From Bacteroidales bacterium (GTDB lineage: Bacteria; Bacteroidota; Bacteroidia; Bacteroidales; UBA932): 64,000 nt of DNA. How positions within the stretch are numbered: position 1 is the first letter of the stretch; every line of letters begins with the position of its first letter. The stretch lies in NCBI GenBank assembly GCA_024401745.1, contig JAKSKK010000004.1, positions 1-64,000 of the forward strand, given 5' to 3'. Both the position numbers and the translations under genes were made by a program. Positions 8,489-20,335 of this stretch are shown here, piece after piece. The notes beneath the pieces were generated by a model. That model worked only from the letters and a program-made list of their open reading frames with translations. It was not told the DNA's origin and did no database searches.

Positions 8489-8492
8489 CGTT

Positions 8493-9494
8493 ATGGTAAG
8501 ATTCGGAATAGTGGGTACAGGCCGCATCAGCGACTGGGTGCTCAAGGGGGCGGTTCAGGACCCCAGGTTCAAGGCTGTTGCAGTATGCTCAAGAAGCGCG
8601 GAGAGCGCAAGGACTTTCATAGGCAGGCATCCTGAGGTGTTCGACGCAGACGCGCTGGTATTCACTTCCGTCGAGGAGATGGCGGCCTGCCCTGGAATCG
8701 ACGCCATATACATAGGCACGCCCAACTCGACCCATTGCCCCTACACCCTGGCGGTGCTCAGGGGTGGCAAGCATGTGCTGTGCGAGAAGCCGCTGGCCTG
8801 CAATACAGCCGAGGTCCGCAGCATGGTCGATGCCTCCCGAAGCAGCGGAAAGTGCCTCATGGAAGCCATGATCTCAACCTTGAACCCCAATTTCCGGGCA
8901 GCGAGGGAGAAGATGAAGGATATTGGCAAGATATGGCATTTCAGTTCATCATTCTGCCAGTTCTCATCCAAATACGAGGCCCTCAAGAAAGGCGTGGTTT
9001 CCAACTCCTTCAACCCTCAGATGGGTGGCGGCGCCCTTGCCGACATAGGCGTCTACACCACCTTCCCGGCAGTGGCCTTATTCGGCCGCCCCGAGAGCGT
9101 GAAGTCCAATGTGATAAAGTATCCGACGCAGTATGGCGACACCGACGTGCAGGGCACGGTCGAGCTTGGCTATCCCGGCATGACGGCGGTGCTCTCTTTC
9201 TCGAAAGTTGTTGACAGCCAGCTGCCTACCGAGATATGTGGAGAGGACGGGAACATCCTTCTCGACGCTGTGCATATATGCCGCAGGGCATCCTTCTACC
9301 CTCACCAGGCGCCCAGCTCGGGGCGCGGACCCGCAGCCTCGTCGAGCGTGATCAGCGAGGGGCTTGACAAGGATGAGTACTTCTACGAATTCGAGGAATT
9401 CATGAATGTCGTGGAGGCCGGCGGAATCGAGTCGGAGATCAACTCTCACGAAGTCTCGCTGGTCAACCGCGAGATAATGGACGCAATTATCTAG
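8493..9494 (+). CDS. Gfo/Idh/MocA family NAD(P)-dependent oxidoreductase
   Basis: The 333-residue protein begins with a Rossmann dinucleotide site (VRFGIVGTGRISDW) and has the family EKP motif at 98-100 (CEKPLACN), whose Lys is catalytic. The C-terminal half (GGGALADIGVYTTF) is the alpha/beta substrate-binding domain. It probably oxidises a sugar or cyclitol hydroxyl; the substrate cannot be told from sequence. I chose ATG 8493 because it follows a terminator and a promoter box and gives a normal Rossmann N terminus; the frame is open upstream through the terminator, which is not coding. It overlaps the 3' end of the convergent efflux gene by 8 bp. Confidence 0.9.
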   Translation: MVRFGIVGTGRISDWVLKGAVQDPRFKAVAVCSRSAESARTFIGRHPEVFDADALVFTSVEEMAACPGIDAIYIGTPNSTHCPYTLAVLRGGKHVLCEKPLACNTAEVRSMVDASRSSGKCLMEAMISTLNPNFRAAREKMKDIGKIWHFSSSFCQFSSKYEALKKGVVSNSFNPQMGGGALADIGVYTTFPAVALFGRPESVKSNVIKYPTQYGDTDVQGTVELGYPGMTAVLSFSKVVDSQLPTEICGEDGNILLDAVHICRRASFYPHQAPSSGRGPAASSSVISEGLDKDEYFYEFEEFMNVVEAGGIESEINSHEVSLVNREIMDAII

Positions 9495-10860
9495 AACCGC
9501 CGCCGAGAGCCCTGTACAGGGCCACTGTTCCGCGCATCAGGTCGTATCTGTCCGATATCTGCAGCAGCTGTGCCGACAGTAGCGACTGCTGTGCCGTAAG
9601 CACTTCGAGATAGGTGGATTCCGAGTGCCTCATCAGGGCCCTGGTGCTTGTGACGGCGCTTTCAAGTGCGGCAATCTGCCTTACCCTGGCATCGGTCTTT
9701 CCCTGTGCCGATTCGCACAGCGCAAGGGCGTTGCTGACCTCCGAGCCAGCCTTGAGAATCACCTGCCTGAAGGCTGTGGCGGCCTCTTCCTGCCTTGCCT
9801 CCGCCGCAGTCAGGTTCGCCTTCAGCGTACCTCTGGCGAACAGCGGCTGGGTTATGCCTGCGCCTGCCGATATCAGCCATCCTGCGGGCGAGCTGATGGC
9901 CTTTTCCCATCCTGCCGACGGGCTTATCCTGATGGCGGGGTAGAAGGCTGCCTTGGCTATCTGAGTATCGTAGTATGCGATGCGCATGTCGTTCTCGGCG
10001 CTTCGGACGTCGGCCCTGCGCGAGAGCATCTGCACCGGTACTCCGCATGCCAGGCTGGTGGCCACGGGGCTGTCCTTGATCGGCATCCTCTCGATGTGAG
10101 TGGGGCTGATGCCTACCAGCACGCAGAGCGATCTCTCGCACTCGCTTACCTGATATTCGAGGTCGAACAGGCTGGCCTCGATGGAGCAGGCGTTAGCCTC
10201 GGTCTGGGCAACTGAAGCCTCGTTGGTCATTCCCGCCTCCTTCATGGCCTTCATGATGCGCACGTTCTCCGCCCACGATTCCGAGGTGGTGCGGGATATC
10301 GCCAGCTGGGCGTCGAGTTTGAGCAGGGTGTAGTAGCTCTCGGCTACCGAGGCCACGAGTTCGGTCTGCACGCTGCTGACGTAGAGCTCGCTCTTCTCGA
10401 GCGCGGCCTGGGCCTTTCGCTTGCGGTTATGCAGGCCTCCGAGGTCCATCTCCCAGCTTGCGTCAACGGGGATGCTGTAGCTGTAGGCGGAGCCGTCAAA
10501 CCTTTGCCTGCTGAACTGGTAACTGGCTGACGGAGCGACGTTTGCTGATGGAAGGAAAGCCAGTTCCGCGGCCTTCAGAGCGGCCTGGGCCTCGATGACT
10601 CTCTGGCGCGCCGTGTTGATGTCGGCATTGTTCTCAAGCGCCGTGGCTATGAGATTCTGCAGGTGTGCGTCGCAGAAGAAGTCGCGCCAGCTGACGTCGG
10701 CGATGGTGCTGGTGTCGGCCGGAGCCAGTTCATAGCTGCCGGTGGAGTACAGCTCGCTTACGACCGACTCCGCCGGGCTTGAATATTCCTTATATACCGA
10801 GCAGCCGGCAAGGGTGAGGACCATTGCCGCCGCCACTGCTATTTCCTTGCAAGTTCGCAT
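9487..10860 (-). CDS. TolC-family outer membrane efflux lipoprotein (OprM/NodT type)
   Basis: The 457-residue protein has a lipobox (LTLAGC, Cys20) and the duplicated long-helix pattern of outer membrane efflux proteins, with conserved segments such as RRADVRSAENDMRIA and GAGITQPLFARG. It forms the outer membrane channel of the RND pump encoded immediately upstream; its start overlaps the end of the pump gene by 22 bp, a sign of translational coupling. Substrates may be drugs, bile acids or dyes, none provable here. It is the last gene of the minus-strand efflux operon. Confidence 0.93.
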   Translation of the reverse strand: MRTCKEIAVAAAMVLTLAGCSVYKEYSSPAESVVSELYSTGSYELAPADTSTIADVSWRDFFCDAHLQNLIATALENNADINTARQRVIEAQAALKAAELAFLPSANVAPSASYQFSRQRFDGSAYSYSIPVDASWEMDLGGLHNRKRKAQAALEKSELYVSSVQTELVASVAESYYTLLKLDAQLAISRTTSESWAENVRIMKAMKEAGMTNEASVAQTEANACSIEASLFDLEYQVSECERSLCVLVGISPTHIERMPIKDSPVATSLACGVPVQMLSRRADVRSAENDMRIAYYDTQIAKAAFYPAIRISPSAGWEKAISSPAGWLISAGAGITQPLFARGTLKANLTAAEARQEEAATAFRQVILKAGSEVSNALALCESAQGKTDARVRQIAALESAVTSTRALMRHSESTYLEVLTAQQSLLSAQLLQISDRYDLMRGTVALYRALGGGSR

Positions 10861-13800
10861 TGTTCTTTGAATTTAGCGGGAGACACTTTTTCCTGGAGCC
10901 ACTCGAACAGGATGAACAGCGAGGGCACCATGAACAGGATGCCGAGCGTTCCGAGGAACATACCTCCGATGACGCCTGCACCCAGGGTGTTGTTGCCGTT
11001 GGCTCCTACGCCGTTGGCGACCACCAGAGGGAACAGACCCACTATCATGGTGAGCACGGTCATCATGATGGGGCGGAAACGCTCCTTTGTGGCGTACAGT
11101 GCGGCGGCTGCGATTCCAAGACCTTCCCTGCGCTTCATTACCGCGTATTCGGTGATGAGGATGGATGTCTTGGCGAGCAGTCCTATTAGCATCACGAGGC
11201 CGGTCTGGAGGTAGATGTTGTTCTCAAGACCCATCGCCCTGGCCAGCAGGAAGCTTCCGGCAAGACCGAACGGCAGTATGAGGATAACTGCGAACGGGAG
11301 CAGGTAGCTCTCGTACAACGCACAGAGTATCAAGTAGATGAGCACGAAGCTGATGAGGAAGATGATGGCGGTGTTGTTGCCGCTCTCGGCCTCCTCCCTG
11401 GCTATGCCTCCGAAGTCGTATCCGTATCCTACGGGCAGGGTGTCGTATGCAACCTCGCGCACAGCCTGGATGGCCTCTCCTGAAGAGAAGCCTTCGGCGG
11501 CGCGGCCGTTGACCTTGATGCAGGGGAAGAGGTTGAAGCGTGTGAGGCTCTCAGGTGCGTAAATCTTGGTAAGGGTCACGAACTGGCTGATGGGGGCCAT
11601 GTCGTCGCCTATGCGCACGAAGACGTTGTTCAGCGACTGCCTGTCCTCGCGATAGCTCGGGTCGGCCTGTACCATGACCTGGTACAGCTTGGTGAAGCGG
11701 TTGAACTTGGTGGACATCTGGCCGCCGTAGTAGCCGTTGAGGACGCTGAGCACCTCCTTGGGGGATATGCCGGCCCTCTTGCACTTCACGGGGTCGAGGT
11801 CAAGCTGGAACTGAGGGAAGTTAGGGTTGAACGAGGTGCTGATGGATCCGATCTCGGGCCTCTGGTTCATATCGCTGATGAAGTCCTGGGTCACCTTGAA
11901 GAGCGATTCCACGTCGCCGCCCTTGCGGTCCTGGATATAGAGCTCGAAGCCGTTCGTTGCACCGTATCCGGGAATCATCGCCGGCGCCGAGATGAATATC
12001 GAGGCGTCGTTCATGTCCTGGGTGTAGTCCTTGATGCGCTGGATCACGGCATCTGCCGAATGCTCCTTGCCTTCGCGTTCGTCCCAGGGCTTGAGACGAA
12101 TGGTGAATGATCCGTGGGACGATCCTGAGCCTGATACCAGGCCGAATCCCGTCGAATTCTCATACGCGCGCTTCTCGTCGATGTCCTGGATGACGTCGCG
12201 GTCTATCCTGTTCATCACGTCCCTGGTGTAGGACAGCGAGCTGCCGGGAGCGGTGCTGACATCCACTCTCACGACGCCCATGTCCTCCTGGGGAATGAGG
12301 CCGGTCTTGGTGACCTTCATGTTGTAGACGAGGAGCACGGCTCCAGCAACCACGATCACGGGTGCGAGCCAGCGGTGGTGCAGGAAGAACATCACTCCCT
12401 TCATGTAGCTGCGCTTGACGGCCTCGAATCCTGCCTCGAAGGCCATCGACATCCGGGCGAACAGTCCCTTGCCGGCGACTTTGCCGCTCTTAGGCTTGAG
12501 CCACATGGCGCAGAGCGCGGGCGACAGGGTGAGCGCATTGATTGCCGAAATTCCCACCGACACGGCCATGGTGATTCCGAACTGCGTGTAGAAGGTGCCG
12601 GAAGTTCCGCTCATCATCGACACGGGGATGAACACGGCCATGAATACCAGGGTCGATGTGATGAGCGCCGATGTCACGGCATGCATGGCATCGACTGACG
12701 CGAGTTTGGGCGAGGTGTAGCCTTCGTCGAACTTAGCGTGCACCGCCTCCACCACGATGATGGAGTCGTCCACCACCACGCCAATGCTCAGCACGAGCGC
12801 GAACAGGGTCAGGAGGTTCACGCTGAATCCGAACACATACAGGAAGAGGAAAGTTCCTATGATGGAAACCAGCGTGCTGATGAGGGGAATCAGCGTCGAC
12901 TTGGCCGAGCGCAGGAACACGAACACCACCAGGATTACGAGCAGAATGGCCTCCAGCAGGGTCCTGACCACGTTCTTTATGGATGCGTACAGGAAGTCGT
13001 TGCTGTTGGAGAGCACCGCCATCTCAAGGTCGATGGGGAATGCCTGCTCGGCCTCCTCGAGATATTTCTCGATGTTGTTGATGACCTCGGTGGCGTTGGA
13101 TCCCGGTGTCTGGTAGATCGACATCGACGCTCCGGGGCTGCCGTTCACGCGGCCTACGAACTGATAGGAGGTGGCACCGAGCTCGACCTCGGCCACGTCC
13201 TTGAGCCTGAGCACCTCGCCGCTGGGCAGGGCCCTGATGACTATGTTCTCGAACTCCTCAGGCTTCTCCAGACGGCCCTTGTAGCGTAGCGCGTACTGGA
13301 AGGTGTTGTCGGAATTCTCGCCGAGCGAGCCGGTTGCAGCCTCGATGTTCTGCTCTGCCAGCGCCGCCGTGATGTCGGAGGGGATGAGCTTGTACTGGGC
13401 CATCACGTCGGGCTTGAGCCAGATGCGCATGCTGTAGTCGGCACCGCGCACGTCAACGTCGCCCACGCCGGGGATACGTGACACGGCAGGCACGAGGTTG
13501 ATCTTTATGTAGTTGGCTATGAACTCGTTGTTGTAGGACGCCATGGGGCTGTACACTGCAACCTGCATGAGGATGTTGGTCTGCCTCTTGCGTACGGTCA
13601 CACCCACCTCGTTGACCTCGGAAGGCAGCGACCTGGTGGCACGGCTGACGCAGTTCTGCACGTTCACCGCGGCCATGTCGGGGTTGGTTCCCTGCTTGAA
13701 GAACACCTGGATGTTGGCGGAACCGGTGTTGGATGCGGTGGAGTACATGTAGGTCATGTTCTCCACGCCGTTGATCGCCTCCTCGAGGGGGACGATCACT

Positions 13801-13982
13801 GATTTCTGCACCGTCTCTGCGCTCGCGCCCGTGTAGTTGGTCGACACGTTGATGGTAGGCGGTGCGATGTTCGGGTAGCGCTCGATAGGCAGCGCGTTCA
13901 GTCCGATTATGCCGCCGATGACTATCACGATGGATATCACCGTGGAGAGCACCGGGCGGTCGATGAAAGTCTTGATGCCCAT
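10839..13982 (-). CDS. RND multidrug efflux transporter, AcrB/HAE1 type
   Basis: At 1047 residues this has the normal length and layout of a hydrophobe/amphiphile RND pump: N-terminal TM1, a porter domain, TM2-6, a second porter domain and TM7-12. TM4 carries the proton-relay Asp pair in GVVVDDSIIVVEAV. The N terminus MGIKTFIDRPVLS is typical. Its ATG overlaps the stop of the membrane fusion gene by one base and its 3' end overlaps the outer membrane channel gene, so the three products form one tripartite complex across both membranes. Confidence 0.96.
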   Translation of the reverse strand: MGIKTFIDRPVLSTVISIVIVIGGIIGLNALPIERYPNIAPPTINVSTNYTGASAETVQKSVIVPLEEAINGVENMTYMYSTASNTGSANIQVFFKQGTNPDMAAVNVQNCVSRATRSLPSEVNEVGVTVRKRQTNILMQVAVYSPMASYNNEFIANYIKINLVPAVSRIPGVGDVDVRGADYSMRIWLKPDVMAQYKLIPSDITAALAEQNIEAATGSLGENSDNTFQYALRYKGRLEKPEEFENIVIRALPSGEVLRLKDVAEVELGATSYQFVGRVNGSPGASMSIYQTPGSNATEVINNIEKYLEEAEQAFPIDLEMAVLSNSNDFLYASIKNVVRTLLEAILLVILVVFVFLRSAKSTLIPLISTLVSIIGTFLFLYVFGFSVNLLTLFALVLSIGVVVDDSIIVVEAVHAKFDEGYTSPKLASVDAMHAVTSALITSTLVFMAVFIPVSMMSGTSGTFYTQFGITMAVSVGISAINALTLSPALCAMWLKPKSGKVAGKGLFARMSMAFEAGFEAVKRSYMKGVMFFLHHRWLAPVIVVAGAVLLVYNMKVTKTGLIPQEDMGVVRVDVSTAPGSSLSYTRDVMNRIDRDVIQDIDEKRAYENSTGFGLVSGSGSSHGSFTIRLKPWDEREGKEHSADAVIQRIKDYTQDMNDASIFISAPAMIPGYGATNGFELYIQDRKGGDVESLFKVTQDFISDMNQRPEIGSISTSFNPNFPQFQLDLDPVKCKRAGISPKEVLSVLNGYYGGQMSTKFNRFTKLYQVMVQADPSYREDRQSLNNVFVRIGDDMAPISQFVTLTKIYAPESLTRFNLFPCIKVNGRAAEGFSSGEAIQAVREVAYDTLPVGYGYDFGGIAREEAESGNNTAIIFLISFVLIYLILCALYESYLLPFAVILILPFGLAGSFLLARAMGLENNIYLQTGLVMLIGLLAKTSILITEYAVMKRREGLGIAAAALYATKERFRPIMMTVLTMIVGLFPLVVANGVGANGNNTLGAGVIGGMFLGTLGILFMVPSLFILFEWLQEKVSPAKFKEQCELARK

Positions 13983-15097
13983 TACTCTTCTCCTTCGACT
14001 ATTTTCCTGATTGCCACGTCGGCGCCGTCCTTGAGCAGTCCGACGCCTTCCACGATGAGGGTGTCGCCTTCAGCTATGCCGCCCTGCACCACGTACTCCT
14101 TTCCGTTCGATATCTCGAACACGTTGATGATGTGCGACTTAGCCACGCCGTTCTCATATCTGTATGCGTAAACCTTGTCCTGCACCTCGTAGGTGGCGGC
14201 CTGGGGGATCACGATGCAGTCTGACTGCTGGTGGGGGAGTATGACGTTTCCTGAGCCTCCGGAAAGCAGAAGCCTGCCCTTGTTGGGGAACTTCGCCCTT
14301 ACGGAAACCGCACCGGTGGACGGGTCGATGATACCGCTTATGGTCTCGATGCGACCGGGCTCTGAATAGATCGAGCCGTCGCTGAGCTGCAGCTGGAGGT
14401 CGGGCATGTTCTTGAGGACGTTGTCAAGCGAGCCGAACTGGCGTGTCAGCGACAGCACCATGCTCTCGGTCATCGAGAAGTATACATACATCTCGGAGTT
14501 GTCGGAAACGGTGGTGAGAGGAGTCTGGTCGTTGGGGCTCACGAGTGTGCCCACCCTGAAGGGGAGGCTGCCCACCACGCCGTCGACGGGGCTCTTCACC
14601 AGAGTATAGTTGAGGTTGTTCCTTGCCTGGGTCTCGTTCGCCTCGGCCTGGGCCAGCTGAGCCTTGTCGCGCTCAAGCGTGGTGCGGGCCATCTGAAGGT
14701 CGTATGCCGAGATGATCTTCTGCTCGAAGAGCTGTTCCTTCGAGTTGAGGGTCAGCTCCGATGCGGCCACGGCGGTCTTTGCCACGTTCACGTTCGCTAT
14801 TGCGGTCTGTAGCTCCGATTGGTACTGGGTCTGGTCGATCACGAACATGGTCTGACCCTTGGTCACGCGGGAGCCTTCCTTGACGTTGATGTCGGTTATA
14901 TATCCTGATACCTTGGGCCTGATGTCGATGTCCTGCTTGCCTCTGATGGTTGCGGAATAGCTTGAGAAGAGCTGCCTCGAGCTGGGTTTGAGGATCATGA
15001 CTGAGTACTGGCGTGCCGCGTGTGAGCTGTGGGCTTCCTTGCAGCCCGAAAGCGGCAGTATCAACGCTGCCAGCAATAGGAAATGGTGGAATTTCAT
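13982..15097 (-). CDS. RND efflux periplasmic adaptor (membrane fusion protein)
   Basis: The 371-residue adaptor has a lipobox (LILPLSGC), a split lipoyl domain (RPKVSGYITDINVKEGSRV and NYTLVKSPVDGVVGS), an alpha-hairpin and beta-barrel domains. I start it at the ATG ending at 15097, which gives MKFHHFLLLAALILPLSGC; an upstream in-frame ATG at 15142 would add 15 residues before the signal peptide. It links the inner membrane pump to the TolC-like channel. The gene follows the propeller-like lipoprotein gene by 48 bp, which may share its promoter. Confidence 0.94.
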   Translation of the reverse strand: MKFHHFLLLAALILPLSGCKEAHSSHAARQYSVMILKPSSRQLFSSYSATIRGKQDIDIRPKVSGYITDINVKEGSRVTKGQTMFVIDQTQYQSELQTAIANVNVAKTAVAASELTLNSKEQLFEQKIISAYDLQMARTTLERDKAQLAQAEANETQARNNLNYTLVKSPVDGVVGSLPFRVGTLVSPNDQTPLTTVSDNSEMYVYFSMTESMVLSLTRQFGSLDNVLKNMPDLQLQLSDGSIYSEPGRIETISGIIDPSTGAVSVRAKFPNKGRLLLSGGSGNVILPHQQSDCIVIPQAATYEVQDKVYAYRYENGVAKSHIINVFEISNGKEYVVQGGIAEGDTLIVEGVGLLKDGADVAIRKIVEGEE

Positions 15098-15145
15098 TAT
15101 AGGAAAATCGGAATACGTGTGTTGTATATTTGCAAAAATCATACC

Positions 15146-17808
<2,663 letters not shown>

Positions 17809-17809
<1 letters not shown>

Positions 17810-18045
17810 TGATAAAAGTCAGGATCCTGACCCCCGAGTGGTCACGCGAGATAAGCTGCGATGCAGTGTTCCTGCCCGGTGAGATGGGTGAGTTCGAGGT
17901 GCTGGTGAACCATGCGCCCATAATCTCCACCTTGCTGAAGGGCAGCGTCAGGTGGCGCACAGGGGAGGAAATGGAGTCCCTTGACATAATAGGAGGCGTG
18001 ATGCGCCTCAAGGACAACGAAATGAGCATCTGTGCCGAAGTGTGA
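17809..18045 (+). CDS. atpC: F1Fo ATP synthase subunit epsilon, short form
   Basis: At 78 residues this contains only the N-terminal beta-sandwich (ILTPEWSREI, LPGEMGEFEVLVNHAPIIS, GGVMRLKDNEMSICAE). The C-terminal helical hairpin that inhibits ATP hydrolysis in E. coli is missing. Short epsilon subunits are, to my knowledge, normal in Bacteroidota, so I do not regard it as truncated. It overlaps atpD by one base and its TGA overlaps the ATG of atpB. Confidence 0.93.
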
Positions 18046-19076
18046 TGAAGAGACTGCTTCTCATATTGCTTGCGCTGCTGTTCCCGTTCATGGCGGGAGC
18101 GGCCGAACTTGACATGCAGGAGTATCTCTTCGGCCATGTGGGCGACAGCTACGAGTGGCACGTCACCACCATAAAGGACAAGCCGGTGTGCGTGTATCTT
18201 CCGGTCATCGTGCATTCCAAGGCCACCGGATGGCACTGCTTCAGCTCCCGCCACATCGCGGAGGGCGAGACCTACGAGGGCTTCCGCATAGCCCAGGCGG
18301 GCGAGCCGCACGAGGGCAAGTTGGTCGAGGTGCACGGTCAGGAGCTCGAGAAGCCTCTCGACATCTCCATAACCAAGAACGTGTTCGGCCTGATGTTCAA
18401 CAGCATCATCGTGCTGCTGGTAATCCTGCTGGGAGCCCGCTGGTACCGCAGGCACGATGCCACCGAGGAGGCGCCCAAGGGCTTTGCCGGCCTCATCGAG
18501 ATGCTCGTGACGATGGTTGAGGACGACATCATAAAGGACTGCGTGGGCAAGGACTACAAGCGCTACAGCCCGTACCTGCTAACCGCGTTCTTCTTCATAT
18601 TCATCAACAACCTGATGGGAATAGTGCCGTTCTTCCCGTTCGGCGCCAACATCACGGGCAACATAGCCATCACCCTGGTGCTGGCTATATGCACGTTCAT
18701 AGCTGTGAACGTCTTCGGAAACAAGCACTACTGGAAGGACATACTCTGGCCTGACGTGCCCATTTTCCTGAAGGCCTTCCCGCTGATGCCCATCATAGAG
18801 ATAATAGGAATGTTCACCAAGCCCTTCTCGCTGATGATAAGGCTCTTCGCCAACATCCTTGCAGGGCATGTGATGCTTCTCGGAGTGGTTGCGGTGGTGT
18901 TCCTCACCGCCGAGCTGGGCGCGGCCATGAATGCCGGACTGAGCTTCATAGCGGTGTTCTTCGGAGTGTTCATGGACTGCCTCGAGCTGCTCGTCGCATT
19001 CCTCCAGGCATACGTATTTACAATGCTCTCCTCTGTGTTCATAGGACTCAGCAGGCAGGAGCCGGAAACTGAATAA
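18045..19076 (+). CDS. atpB: F1Fo ATP synthase subunit a, with N-terminal extension
   Basis: The 343-residue membrane subunit starts at ATG 18045, overlapping the atpC stop; a GTG one codon earlier is less likely. It opens with a hydrophobic leader (LLLILLALLFPFMAGA) and about 100 periplasmic residues before the conserved core, an extension common in Bacteroidota. The half-channel Arg lies in LMIRLFANILAGH, and NLMGIVPFFPFGANITGN is another subunit-a signature. It forms the ion path with the c-ring. Confidence 0.95.
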   Translation: MKRLLLILLALLFPFMAGAAELDMQEYLFGHVGDSYEWHVTTIKDKPVCVYLPVIVHSKATGWHCFSSRHIAEGETYEGFRIAQAGEPHEGKLVEVHGQELEKPLDISITKNVFGLMFNSIIVLLVILLGARWYRRHDATEEAPKGFAGLIEMLVTMVEDDIIKDCVGKDYKRYSPYLLTAFFFIFINNLMGIVPFFPFGANITGNIAITLVLAICTFIAVNVFGNKHYWKDILWPDVPIFLKAFPLMPIIEIIGMFTKPFSLMIRLFANILAGHVMLLGVVAVVFLTAELGAAMNAGLSFIAVFFGVFMDCLELLVAFLQAYVFTMLSSVFIGLSRQEPETE

Positions 19077-19097
19077 CAATTTAAAACTCATAGACTT

Positions 19098-19352
19098 ATG
19101 TTACTTTCAATGATTCTTCAGGCAGCTGCCGGTGCAGCTCTCGGAAAAGCAGGCATCGCAGTGGCAGCAGGTGTTGCAGCAATCGCAGCCGCAATCGGTA
19201 TCGGCAAGATCGGTAAGGCATCCCTCGAGGCAGGCGCACGCCAGCCCGAGCAGGCAGGCCACTACCGTATGACCGCCATCATCATCGGTGCGCTCGTCGA
19301 GGGTGCATGTCTCTTCGCAATCCTTGTCTGCCTCATCGGTATCACACAGTAG
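19098..19352 (+). CDS. atpE: F1Fo ATP synthase subunit c
   Basis: The 84-residue hairpin has two transmembrane helices joined by the polar loop EAGARQPEQAG. The ion-binding Glu lies in GALVEGACLF of helix 2. The helix-1 Gln and the Ser/Thr after the Glu that define Na+-binding c-rings are absent, so proton specificity is expected. The gene sits 21 bp after atpB and 3 bp before atpF. Confidence 0.97.
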   Translation: MLLSMILQAAAGAALGKAGIAVAAGVAAIAAAIGIGKIGKASLEAGARQPEQAGHYRMTAIIIGALVEGACLFAILVCLIGITQ

Positions 19353-19355
19353 GCA

Positions 19356-19859
19356 ATGTCACTCATCACACCAGATTTCGGACTGCTGTTCTGGATGACG
19401 CTGATCTTCGTCATCGTCTTCATCGTCCTGGCAAAATTCGGCTTCCCCATGATCACAGGATCGGTGGAGAAGCGCAGCGAGCGCATCAACGCCAGCATTG
19501 CCAAGGCAAAGGAGGCTGAAGAGAAGCTCGCCGCACTTGCCACCGAGCAGGAGCAGATGCTGCAGCAGGCCCGTCTCGAGCAGACCCGCATCCTTCAGGA
19601 GGCCTCCCGCACCCGCGACCAGATAGTCGCCCAGGCAAAGGAGCAGGCCGCCCAGGAGGCCGCGAAGATGATCGAGCATGCGAAGGTGGAGATAGCGGCT
19701 GAACGCGAGTCAGCCATACGCGACATACGCGCCGAGGTTGCGTCCATAAGCGTGGAGGTTGCGGAGAAGCTCGTGAAAAAGGACCTGTCCGACGCGGGAG
19801 CCCAGCTCTCGCTCATCGACAGGATGGTCGAGGAAGTGTCACATAGCCATATCAACTGA
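19356..19859 (+). CDS. atpF: F1Fo ATP synthase subunit b
   Basis: The 167-residue protein has one N-terminal membrane helix (GLLFWMTLIFVIVFIVLAKFG) and a long charged coiled coil (KRSERINASIAKAKEAEEKL onwards), the classic peripheral-stalk subunit b. Its TGA overlaps the ATG of atpH by one base, indicating translational coupling. Confidence 0.96.
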   Translation: MSLITPDFGLLFWMTLIFVIVFIVLAKFGFPMITGSVEKRSERINASIAKAKEAEEKLAALATEQEQMLQQARLEQTRILQEASRTRDQIVAQAKEQAAQEAAKMIEHAKVEIAAERESAIRDIRAEVASISVEVAEKLVKKDLSDAGAQLSLIDRMVEEVSHSHIN

Positions 19860-20335
19860 TGAATACCGGCATCATATCCAAGCGCTACGCCAAGGCTCTT
19901 CTGGGCTACGTCCAGGAGACCGGAGGTGGTGAGCGCGTGAGTGCCCAGGTGCGTGAGCTCCTGAGCGGCAAGGATATGGCCGGCATTGTCCTTGAACCCG
20001 AAATCCAGCGTTTCATGGAACTGCTGGTGAGCAAGGGCAGGGTAGAGTACGTGCGCGGCATCTTCCACACTTTCCTTCAGTTGTACTACGACTCCATCGG
20101 AGTGTTGAGGGCCACCCTGACCGTGGCCGTACCCGCACCCGGGCTCGAAGACCGCCTGCGCCCCCTGCTCGAGGAGCAGTTCGGCCGCAAGGTTGTCATC
20201 GAGACCACCGTTGACCCCTGCCTCGTAGGAGGCTTCGTGATCGAGGCCGGCGGCCGCCAGCTTGACGCGTCAGTGCGTCATCGTCTGGATAAGATACGCC
20301 GGCAGTTTATTATCAGCAACAACAGATTAGTATAA
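19859..20335 (+). CDS. atpH: F1Fo ATP synthase subunit delta
   Basis: The 158-residue OSCP-type subunit has the typical start [15 protein letters not shown] and the C-terminal signature [21 protein letters not shown]. It joins the b-stalk to the top of F1. It overlaps both atpF and atpA by one base. Confidence 0.95.
   Translation: MNTGIISKRYAKALLGYVQETGGGERVSAQVRELLSGKDMAGIVLEPEIQRFMELLVSKGRVEYVRGIFHTFLQLYYDSIGVLRATLTVAVPAPGLEDRLRPLLEEQFGRKVVIETTVDPCLVGGFVIEAGGRQLDASVRHRLDKIRRQFIISNNRLV

Noticed and set aside
19098..19352. A sodium-binding c-ring, considered because Rnf is present
   Set aside because: The helix-1 Gln and the Ser/Thr following the helix-2 Glu that define Na+ sites are absent (GALVEGACLF).
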